This document shows positions 24,292-31,787 of a DNA stretch of 64,000 nt, in pieces. Under the pieces are notes generated by a model, which ran no database searches, was not told the DNA's origin, and saw only the letters and a list, made by a program, of their open reading frames with translations. How positions within the stretch are numbered: position 1 is the first letter of the stretch; each line of letters opens with the position of its first letter. This stretch comes from Chloroflexota bacterium (GTDB lineage Bacteria > Chloroflexota > UBA6077 > FW602-bin22 > CADDYW01), in assembly GCA_902810745.1 (NCBI GenBank), contig CADDYW010000003.1, positions 62,001-126,000 of the forward strand. The letters are read 5' to 3'. Position numbers and translations under genes: made by a program.

Positions 24292-27009
24292 ATGACACAA
24301 CGATCCGTCCTCCCACTAGACCAGATCGATCCTGCGGATACGCCGACCATCGGGACCAAGGCCGCGACCCTCGCCCAGCTTCACCGCGCGGGCATGCCAA
24401 TCCCAAGCGGCTTCGTGGTCCCGACCACTGCTTACCACGGCTTCGTCGAGCAGAACGGTCTCGCCGCGACAATTACCGAGGTCGAAGCGCTTGCCCGGCA
24501 GTCACTCTCCACGCGTGCCCTCGGCGCAAGACTCGACCGCCTGGCCACGGCCTTCGATCGTGGCGAGATCCCGGTGCCGACGGTGGATGCCCTGCACGAT
24601 GCGTTCGCTCAGAGCATCGAGGAGACAGGCGCTCTCATCGTGCGCTCCTCGGCCATTGGCGAAGACAGTCCAGACGCGTCGTTTGCCGGTCAGCAGCTCA
24701 GCATTCTGAACGTCCGTCGGTTCGAGGACCTGCTCCACGCGCTTCGACGGTGCTGGGCCTCGCTTTTCAGCCTCCCAGCCCTCCGCTACCGCGCACGCTT
24801 CGCGAAGCCAGGCCAGGTACCAGTGATTGCAGTAATCGTGCAAGCGCAGATTGCCTGCGAGGCGGCTGGCACTCTCTTCACCATCGACCCGGTGGGCGTA
24901 TCCAGTCAGATCGTCGTCGAAGCGGTCTGGGGTCTCGGCGAAGCGCTGGCCCAGGGCGAGGTCAGTCCGGATCGTTACCTGGTCGATCGCGAGACACTCG
25001 CCGAGGCGGCTCGCCCCCGCATTGGCGATAAGCGGTGCCAGCGTGTCCTCGACCCCAAGAACGGGACTCGCATCGCGCCGGTTCCGCTCTGGCGCCGACG
25101 GCGGCCGGTCCTCGACCCGGTCCAGCTTGGCGGACTGGCATTACTCGGACTCCAGATCGAGCGCCTGCTCGGCTATCCGCAGGATATCGAATGGGGCCTG
25201 GCGGGTGGCCGCTGGTACATCTTTCAATCCCGTGCGATCACCGCGCTGTCGCCAGCTGCCGAAGGATCGAGCTCATTGCTTGTCGAGCGCCGCGAATGGA
25301 CCAGTGGCTTCCTCGACGAGCGGCTGAGCGAGCCAGTTTCGCCGCTCGGCTGGTCGATTCTCCAGCCGGATCTCGAGAACATCGCCTTCCGAGAGCCGCT
25401 CCGCATGCTCGGCGTCGACCCGTCCGACCTGGAGCCCATTACCCGACTCTGGAACGGGCGCCCCTACGTCAACGTCGCGGTGTTCGAAGCACTCTACAAG
25501 CTCTTCCCGACATTTCTCCTACCGGAGGATGCGCGGCGCTTCTTCCCAGGAGGGAGTGTCGAGCGGCGGAAGCGTGCTCGACGGCCGCGCTCGTTGCTGG
25601 CGCCGGAGGTGATCGTCGGCCTGATCGGGGCCATCGCGCGCGATCCCGCGGTCGTCTCACCTCTGTCCAACGATCGTGCCTGGGAGGCGTTCGAGCGGGA
25701 GTACGTCCAGGCCATGCGGGAGATCGCGTTTGTGGTGGACGTTCTCGAGCGGCAGATGCCCCTGAGTCTCGAGCGCATTCAGGGCGTGATCGACCAGGTC
25801 GAACGATATAATCGCCGATTGCTCCAGATCCATCGCTGGAGCCTGACCTACGCCGAGGTCGCTTACTCGGTCCTGCGACGCGTTGCCCGCCTCGTGCTCG
25901 GTCAGGGGCAGGCGGCGGCGTACTGTAGTGCTGTTGTCGCGGATCTGGACGATTACTCGATGGAGCTGAATCAGGCGCTCCGTGCGCTGGCGGGGAGGCT
26001 GCACAGCGAGGATTTCCAGGAAACGCTTCGCAAATTCCTCGCCGAACACGGACATCGCTCGTTCAGCCTCGATCTGATTCGCCCGACTTTCGCGGACGAT
26101 CCTGAACAGGTACTGGCGCTGATTCGCAGGAACCACGAATCGGAGACTGAACGGCGGGTCGACGTAGCGACCGCGCTTTCCGCCGACAACCACTCTGCCT
26201 CGCCGCTCTTTGCTGCACCGCCAGGCAGTGGGCCTGGCAGCGCGATGGCAAGGATCGAGTCGTCAGTGTCAGCACCGGTCGTTCGCGGGCCAGGCCGGTG
26301 GATGCTCGGGTTGCTGGCCGGACTGACTCGACGGTACGTTCGGCTGCGAGAAAATCAGCGGCTGACCTGGCAGCGGGGACTGGCCCTGCTCCGCCGGCTC
26401 TACCTGCTGGCTGGCCAGGTCCTGGTCCGAGAGGGTCTGCTGACCCGGCCCGAGGACGTCTTCTTTCTCACTGCCGACGAGGTGCGGCAGGCTTCGGTGG
26501 TCCCGGCGCGCGGGCTGCACAGCCGCATCGCGGAACGCGCACGTCGTTACGCCGAGAACTGTGCCAGCGCGGCCTACCCACGATTTTTGAGTGGCAATCG
26601 GCCGATGGACGACCGTGACCTCGAGCTCGCGCAGGAATCCGAGCAGGGCTCTGAGCTACACGGTGAACCGGTCAGCCCGGGCATCGGCCGAGGAAAGGCC
26701 CGCGTCATCCTGCATCCAGACGATCTTGACCAGATCGAGCCTGGCGATGTGCTGGTCACCCGTGGAGCGGACCCCGGGTGGACGCCCGTCTTTGACCGCC
26801 TGGCCGCACTGGTGATGGAGACTGGCGGCCAGCTCTCCCACGCCTCGGTCGTCGCTCGAGAATACCGGCTGCCGGCTGTCGTCGGCGTCGCCGCGGCGAC
26901 AGAACTGATCCAGACCGGTGAGGACCTGATCGTCGACGGTTCGAAGGGTATCGTCCGACGCCTTCGAACGGCTGGTCTGGCGCCCTCGCGCACAGAGTCG
27001 ATTCCCTGA
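24292..27009 (+). CDS. PEP synthase-like phosphotransferase (ATP-grasp plus swivelling His domain)
   Basis: 905 residues from ATG 24292 (ATG 24289 adds one). The N-terminal part (about 1-330) is a PPDK_N/ATP-grasp domain: IGTKAATLAQLHRAGMPIPSG, ALIVRSSAIGEDS, WGLGEALAQGEVSPD and IEWGLAGGRWYIFQSRA. A ~430-residue middle of low similarity follows. The C-terminal swivelling domain has GEPVSPGIGRGKARVI and the phospho-His motif GGQLSHASVVARE (His850). The PEP-binding barrel of true PEP synthase is missing. That layout resembles rifampin phosphotransferases and other orphan 'PEP-utilising' enzymes that pass phosphate from ATP via His to a small molecule. The substrate is unknown. Confidence 0.8.
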   Translation: MTQRSVLPLDQIDPADTPTIGTKAATLAQLHRAGMPIPSGFVVPTTAYHGFVEQNGLAATITEVEALARQSLSTRALGARLDRLATAFDRGEIPVPTVDALHDAFAQSIEETGALIVRSSAIGEDSPDASFAGQQLSILNVRRFEDLLHALRRCWASLFSLPALRYRARFAKPGQVPVIAVIVQAQIACEAAGTLFTIDPVGVSSQIVVEAVWGLGEALAQGEVSPDRYLVDRETLAEAARPRIGDKRCQRVLDPKNGTRIAPVPLWRRRRPVLDPVQLGGLALLGLQIERLLGYPQDIEWGLAGGRWYIFQSRAITALSPAAEGSSSLLVERREWTSGFLDERLSEPVSPLGWSILQPDLENIAFREPLRMLGVDPSDLEPITRLWNGRPYVNVAVFEALYKLFPTFLLPEDARRFFPGGSVERRKRARRPRSLLAPEVIVGLIGAIARDPAVVSPLSNDRAWEAFEREYVQAMREIAFVVDVLERQMPLSLERIQGVIDQVERYNRRLLQIHRWSLTYAEVAYSVLRRVARLVLGQGQAAAYCSAVVADLDDYSMELNQALRALAGRLHSEDFQETLRKFLAEHGHRSFSLDLIRPTFADDPEQVLALIRRNHESETERRVDVATALSADNHSASPLFAAPPGSGPGSAMARIESSVSAPVVRGPGRWMLGLLAGLTRRYVRLRENQRLTWQRGLALLRRLYLLAGQVLVREGLLTRPEDVFFLTADEVRQASVVPARGLHSRIAERARRYAENCASAAYPRFLSGNRPMDDRDLELAQESEQGSELHGEPVSPGIGRGKARVILHPDDLDQIEPGDVLVTRGADPGWTPVFDRLAALVMETGGQLSHASVVAREYRLPAVVGVAAATELIQTGEDLIVDGSKGIVRRLRTAGLAPSRTESIP

Positions 27010-27025
27010 GGATCGCCGCACCCGT

Positions 27026-27045
27026 GGCGGGGATGGTACCCCGCC
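27026..27045 (+). terminator. Hairpin after the PEP-utilising enzyme
   Basis: GGCGGGG and CCCCGCC pair perfectly around ATGGTA, 17 bases after the stop codon. No T tract. Confidence 0.55.
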
Positions 27046-27255
27046 CTCGTGTCTTCGCAGGGGAGACGTCTGGGAGCCAGAGCCCAGCTGCTCCCCTCGT
27101 TCTGTTCCCGATCGAGTCCCGCGGGATCGAACGGTTTGAGCCCCTACACCGTTACCGCCGTCGATGGCACGCATCATGCGCTTCCTTCACGGCTTAGGAG
27201 CCGATCTTCTATCTCCCGATAAAATGCGTGGGCCCTCGATCGTCTGACCGGCGGC

Positions 27256-27284
27256 TTGCGCTCCCGGTCCGCCGGGGGTATAAT
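27256..27284 (+). promoter_or_regulatory. Promoter of the histidine kinase operon
   Basis: TTGCGC (27256-27261), a 17-base spacer and perfect TATAAT (27279-27284). The predicted leader is over 200 bases long. The rest of the gap 27046-27503 shows no gene. Confidence 0.55.
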
Positions 27285-27468
27285 TCACACATCCCAGGCG
27301 ACCGGAAATTGAGACCGAGACACCGGTTCGGCGACTGGGTGCGCCGGAGTGCTAGTCCGACGCTCGATGGAGAGTGGGGACGGTTCGGGGCACCTCACCG
27401 AACAGGTGTCTTAGTTTGTTAGCCACGGTATGGTTGCCTGGTCTTTGGCGCCTCAACGAGAATGCGGG

Positions 27469-27488
27469 GTCTACCAGCGTGGGTAGAC
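27469..27488 (+). promoter_or_regulatory. Hairpin in the kinase leader
   Basis: GTCTACC and GGTAGAC pair around a six-base loop, just before the GTGAGG ribosome binding site of the kinase. Another short stem (GTTCGG/CCGAAC) lies ~80 bases earlier. They may modulate translation. Confidence 0.35.
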
Positions 27489-27503
27489 TGTGGTGAGGCC
27501 ACG

Positions 27504-29732
27504 ATGTTGCCAGCAAACGCCGAGTTATCTCCCGCATCTCCAGTTCGGCTTCGTGCGGACGAGTCCGCGGTTCTCCTCGAAATTGCCCAGGCAGCCGGGT
27601 CAACACTCGACCTGCACGAAGTCCTGGAACGGGTCGCGGAAAAGACCGCGCGCCTGACTGGAGCCGACCGATGCAGCCTCTGGCTCCTCGATAGTACGCG
27701 CGACCTCCTGCTGCCTGCTGCCATCTACGGGATCGACCCGAGCTTCGCCGCCCGCTGGAAGCGCAAGATCCTCGCGATCAAGGACGAACGTCTCTCCCAG
27801 GAAGCCATCACGACCGGCCAGCCCGTTGTCGTACTCGATGCCGCGACCGATCCGCGCACCGACAAGAAAGCAGTCGACTTCTTTGGCGATAAGTCGATCC
27901 TGGTCGTTCCTCTCGCAAACAAAGGGCGCGTGATCGGCACGCTCTTTCTCAATCACATCAGCCACCCGTACTGGTATTCCTCACAGGAGATCGCGATCAT
28001 CCAGGCTATTGCCAGCCAGGCAGCGGTGGCGATCGAGAACGCCCAGCTCTACGAAGAGAGCCGTCGGCAGCGTCATGAGCTACTCGCCTCTTTTCGACGC
28101 ATCGGTGATGCCCTCGCCGCCGGTCTGGATCTTTCCGATACCCTTCGTCTGGTTGTCGAGCTCGCCACCGAGATGCTGCGCGCAACCGTTGGCGGTCTGA
28201 CCCTCCTGCCCAGTGATGGAGCACTGGGAACGACGCAGTGGGTACCGATAGATGCCCTCGACCGTTACGGTCCCGAGCTTCAGGCGATGTCGGATCTCGC
28301 CCGAGAGGTCGAGCATCGTCGCGAACCATACTACGTTGCCGACCTGCACGAACGCCGTCGAGACGGCGTGAGCGGCAGTGGGAGCGAATCTCTCCGAACC
28401 TACGTCGGCGTCCCGCTCTACCTGCGCGGCGAGATCATCGGAACACTCGGCGTCTTCCACGCTCTGCCCAAGCGATTTTCCCCCGCCGAGATCGACCTGC
28501 TCGCATCGTTCGGCGCTCAGGCGGCGATCGCGATCGACAACGCCCGGCTCTTCACGCGGCTCCAGCGACAGGTCGAGGAGCTCTCCGCAGCTGCCCAGCG
28601 CAATGCCGAGCTCTATACGCGCCTGCAGCTCGAGAAGAAGCGGCTGGACGTCATCTTTCAAAACTCGACCGATGCTATCTTCATGGTTGATCGCGACGGC
28701 CACATCGTCGCGTTTAATCCAGCCGCCGAGCTGCTCACCGGCTGGTCGACCGAGGAGATCCTTGGACGATACTGCAGCGATGCTTTTCCCGGCGAGCCAG
28801 ATAACACTCCGGATCTGAGCGATGCGACCCTGCAGGTCCTAGCCGAGGGAGCCGCTCAGGATACGGTCGTCGAAGCGACGATCGTAAATCGGTCCGGTCA
28901 TCGCCGACACGTCGCGGCGAGCTTTGCGTACGTCGCAGCCAGCAACGGCGAAGGACCGTACGCATTGGCAGTCGTGCGAGATATCAGTCGGCAGAAGGAG
29001 GTAGAGCGACTCAAGTCAGATTTTATCTCAATGGTCAGTCACGAGCTACGAACCCCGCTCGCGGTCATCAAAGGATACGCTGCGACGCTTCTCAACCCCT
29101 CGCTTCACCTCGATCCCGAGCGCCAGATTCGCTTTCTGCGCGGCATCAATGACGCATCGGATCGCCTCACTCGACTTATCGACAACCTGCTCTCCGTTTC
29201 GCGGTTCGAGTCGGGGCGCTTCAAACTCAACCTTCAGATGGTCGACCTCGCGGATGCCGTTCGAAAGGTCGTCGGGGGGATGCGCTCGTCGGTTGGATCG
29301 CACACGCTCCGCTGTAGCGTGCCACCCGAGGGTGTCTTCTTACGCGTCGATCGCGATCAGATCGAGCAGGTCCTGATCAATCTCGTCACCAATGCGATCA
29401 AGTATTCCCCCGAGGGAGGCGAAATCGTGGTCGAGCTCCGGGTCGTGCCAGAATCGTCCCTGCTGGCCGATCCGGCGGAATCGGATGGTCCGAACCGGTG
29501 CGCAGTCTTACTCTCGGTTAAGGACGATGGAATCGGTATTCCCCCCAACCAGTTCCGTTTCATCTTTGACAAGTTCTATCGGGGAGACGCGCCGGCGGTC
29601 AAGCGTGTTCCCGGGACCGGGCTTGGTCTCTTCATCTGCAAGAGCATCGTCGAGGCTCATCGTGGCCGAATCTGGGTCGAGAGCCAGCTTGGTCGCGGGA
29701 GCACATTCTATGTTGCTCTCCCTCAGGAGTGA
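27504..29732 (+). CDS. Hybrid-free sensor histidine kinase, GAF-GAF-PAS-HisKA-HATPase
   Basis: 742 residues, no membrane helix, so cytoplasmic. Approximate domains: GAF 20-175 (TGADRCSLWLLD), GAF 200-345, coiled linker, PAS 365-480 (FQNSTDAIFMVDRDGHIVAF), HisKA with the phospho-acceptor H513 in VSHELRTPLAV, and HATPase with N box NLVTNAIKYSP, G1 DDGIGIPP and G2 GTGLGLFICKSI. ATG 27504 has GTGAGG upstream; an in-frame ATG at 27462 is possible. Two receiver-only proteins follow and are the likely phospho-targets. GAF domains suggest a small ligand, light or redox input; no chromophore Cys is evident. Confidence 0.9.
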   Translation: MLPANAELSPASPVRLRADESAVLLEIAQAAGSTLDLHEVLERVAEKTARLTGADRCSLWLLDSTRDLLLPAAIYGIDPSFAARWKRKILAIKDERLSQEAITTGQPVVVLDAATDPRTDKKAVDFFGDKSILVVPLANKGRVIGTLFLNHISHPYWYSSQEIAIIQAIASQAAVAIENAQLYEESRRQRHELLASFRRIGDALAAGLDLSDTLRLVVELATEMLRATVGGLTLLPSDGALGTTQWVPIDALDRYGPELQAMSDLAREVEHRREPYYVADLHERRRDGVSGSGSESLRTYVGVPLYLRGEIIGTLGVFHALPKRFSPAEIDLLASFGAQAAIAIDNARLFTRLQRQVEELSAAAQRNAELYTRLQLEKKRLDVIFQNSTDAIFMVDRDGHIVAFNPAAELLTGWSTEEILGRYCSDAFPGEPDNTPDLSDATLQVLAEGAAQDTVVEATIVNRSGHRRHVAASFAYVAASNGEGPYALAVVRDISRQKEVERLKSDFISMVSHELRTPLAVIKGYAATLLNPSLHLDPERQIRFLRGINDASDRLTRLIDNLLSVSRFESGRFKLNLQMVDLADAVRKVVGGMRSSVGSHTLRCSVPPEGVFLRVDRDQIEQVLINLVTNAIKYSPEGGEIVVELRVVPESSLLADPAESDGPNRCAVLLSVKDDGIGIPPNQFRFIFDKFYRGDAPAVKRVPGTGLGLFICKSIVEAHRGRIWVESQLGRGSTFYVALPQE

Positions 29733-29738
29733 AGTTGA

Positions 29739-30200
29739 ATGTCCCACACCATCCTCGTCGTCGATGACGATCCCGATATCTGCGAAATCGTTCGGGCGAA
29801 CCTCGAGGGCGCCGGCTACGACGTCGTCGTCGCGGCCGACGGCGCATCTGGTCTCGCTGCTGCCCGTGAGATCCAGCCCGATCTGGTGATCCTGGACGTC
29901 TTGATGCCGGAGCTGGACGGGTGGCAGGTGCTCGAAGCCCTGGAAAAGGATCCCGTCACCGCCGGCCGACCGGTCATCATGCTCACCTGCAAGGGCGACG
30001 ACCAGGATATCCTGCGGGGCCTGGGCCAGGGTGCAGTCGAGTACTTCACCAAGCCGTTCTATCCCGAGAACCTCGTCGCCAGCGTCAAGATCCTCCTGGA
30101 TGTCTTCGATGCACCAATGCGCGATCATCGGCGTCAGCAGTTGATCGCACGGCGTCAACGACTGATGGTACGCGCCCCGACGGCAACGTCGCCGTCCTGA
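29739..30200 (+). CDS. Single-domain response regulator
   Basis: 153 residues. CheY-like receiver with the acidic pocket D9-D11 (VVDDDPD), phospho-acceptor D53 (LVILDVLMPELDGW), T in MLTCKG and K in YFTKPFYPENL. A ~30-residue basic tail (DHRRQQLIARRQRLMVR) replaces an output domain. It starts six bases after the kinase stop. Confidence 0.9.
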   Translation: MSHTILVVDDDPDICEIVRANLEGAGYDVVVAADGASGLAAAREIQPDLVILDVLMPELDGWQVLEALEKDPVTAGRPVIMLTCKGDDQDILRGLGQGAVEYFTKPFYPENLVASVKILLDVFDAPMRDHRRQQLIARRQRLMVRAPTATSPS

Positions 30201-30238
30201 TCAGCGTTTGAAGCGATATCCGTCAATGGGAGGAGAGG

Positions 30239-30679
30239 ATGCTCAAAACTGAGCGAATCCTCGTGGTCGAAGATGATCCCCAGGTCGCCGAGATTCTGCA
30301 ATGGAACCTATTCGCCGCGGGATACCAGGTAACGGTCGTCCAGGATGGGCTCGCGGCGCTGCGCGCGTTCGATGACGAGCGGCCCGCGCTCGTCACGATC
30401 GATCTGAATGTGCCCTCCGTGTCCGGGTTCCGTCTGGTCGAGCTGTTCAAACGCCACGCCCCCCAGATCCCAATCCTCGTCGTCACCGCCCTGGCGTTCG
30501 AAGAAGCCGAGGAGATCGCTCGCGCCGGGGCTGAGGACTTCGTCACCAAGCCGTTCGATCCGTACCAGCTGGTGCGGAAGATCGAGTACCATCTCCACCG
30601 CGATAAGACCGCGCCTTCGACCCCACCACCGCTTTCCCCCACGCCCTCGCGCATCAAGCCAGCCATCGAAGTTGCCTGA
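30239..30679 (+). CDS. Single-domain response regulator
   Basis: 146 residues with GGAGG just upstream. Receiver with VVEDDPQ, D55 (LVTIDLNVPSVSGF), VVTALAFEE and DFVTKPFDPYQ. The C-terminal tail is Pro/Ser/Thr-rich with no DNA-binding domain. Together with the previous gene it gives the kinase two receivers and no recognised output, which suggests a phosphorelay or protein-protein signalling. Confidence 0.9.
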   Translation: MLKTERILVVEDDPQVAEILQWNLFAAGYQVTVVQDGLAALRAFDDERPALVTIDLNVPSVSGFRLVELFKRHAPQIPILVVTALAFEEAEEIARAGAEDFVTKPFDPYQLVRKIEYHLHRDKTAPSTPPPLSPTPSRIKPAIEVA

Positions 30680-30702
30680 TCCCACTCGCACGATTCCCGT
30701 GT

Positions 30703-30717
30703 CGCCCCGCGGGGGCG
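30703..30717. terminator. Hairpin between convergent genes
   Basis: CGCCCC and GGGGCG pair around GCG. It lies between the second receiver and the phosphoesterase, and a perfect palindrome (CATCCCCGCGGGGATG) follows at 30733-30748, inside the 3' end of the latter. Confidence 0.4.
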
Positions 30718-30731
30718 GGATCCCCGGTCCT

Positions 30732-31784
30732 TCATCCCCGCGGGGATGCGACGCTCGCGAAGAACTCGGCCAGCGGCGCCGTCCCCGGATCGCCCGCGTG
30801 CGCCAGGTAGCCAAGCCCCCAGGCATCCTCGATCGTTCGCAGCAGGCTGTAGTGGGTGTACACGAGGTCCGAGTGGTAGCCGCGCCGTCCATCCGCCGCG
30901 ATCACGAGCGCCGGAACACGGCCGCCACCCGCGTTCCCACAGCATCCAGCCGCGGTGACACCTTCATCCCAGACGATGAAGAGAGCCCCGTGATCCTGCC
31001 AGGCCGAGGACCGAAGGATCTGTGGGACGAACGTCGCGAGCCAGGCGTCACCCTCCCGGGTCGACGCGTTATGCATATCGTGGCTAAGGTTTGGCGAGAT
31101 CCAGACGAAATCGGCAAGCCGGCCTCCCGCCAGATCGCTCGCGAACTCGCCTAACGGAACGATCCGGCGGCAGCGCTCCGGGTTGGTCCGCACGTCGTCG
31201 AAATAGACGAATGGGTCGTGACGCCGGACGTAGCCATTCTCCTGGAGCAGCGGGAGCCCACCGCCGGCCTGGACCCCCTGGAAGCACGGATGCGGTAAAT
31301 CTTCCATGTACGCGGTCCAGGTTCGATGCTGCGCCTCGAGCTGATCGACGAGATTGCGCGCAGCGACCGTGCAGGTCGCGCAGTCGTCAGTGATCCCCTG
31401 CGTCGAGCCCGAGATCAGCGCGAGGTAATTTGGCAGGCTTGGATGGCGGATCGCGTAGTAGCGCGTGGCCAGGGCAAAGGTCGCGGCAAGATGATTGATA
31501 TATGGCGCATCTGGCGAGCCGATGACCTGATCGTACTCGCGGTTCTCCATGACAATCACAAAGATATGGCCGAGAGGTGGAACAGCGCGGTCCAGTGCCG
31601 ACGTCGGCTCGCTGCGCCCGGGTGATGGAACGGGCGTTGCCGTGGGCGCGGGACGGGTCAGGGGGGCGCACGCCACCAGCGCGACGGCCAGCAGAATGCC
31701 AAGAAAGGCAGTGAGCACACGGCTCCGCTGTCCCCAACGGGCTGGTACGTCGCGCGCCGTGGCACGCTGGTCAGGTTCCACCAC
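30732..31784 (-). CDS. Phosphoesterase-family (acid phosphatase/phospholipase C-like) lipoprotein
   Basis: 350 residues. A signal peptide with a lipobox (LLAVALVAC) precedes a Pro/Thr-rich spacer. The catalytic domain opens with HIFVIVMENREYDQVIGS, where the conserved MENRxYD pattern of the PF04185 phosphoesterase family provides metal and nucleophile ligands. Further motifs are YYAIRHPSLPNYLALISGST, VWISPNLSHDMHN and LFIVWDEG, also typical. Known members are acid phosphatases and phospholipases C; the substrate is open. GTG start. It lies a few bases after the AnmK-fusion stop, so the two are co-transcribed. Confidence 0.8.
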   Translation of the reverse strand: MVEPDQRATARDVPARWGQRSRVLTAFLGILLAVALVACAPLTRPAPTATPVPSPGRSEPTSALDRAVPPLGHIFVIVMENREYDQVIGSPDAPYINHLAATFALATRYYAIRHPSLPNYLALISGSTQGITDDCATCTVAARNLVDQLEAQHRTWTAYMEDLPHPCFQGVQAGGGLPLLQENGYVRRHDPFVYFDDVRTNPERCRRIVPLGEFASDLAGGRLADFVWISPNLSHDMHNASTREGDAWLATFVPQILRSSAWQDHGALFIVWDEGVTAAGCCGNAGGGRVPALVIAADGRRGYHSDLVYTHYSLLRTIEDAWGLGYLAHAGDPGTAPLAEFFASVASPRG

Positions 31785-31787
31785 GGG

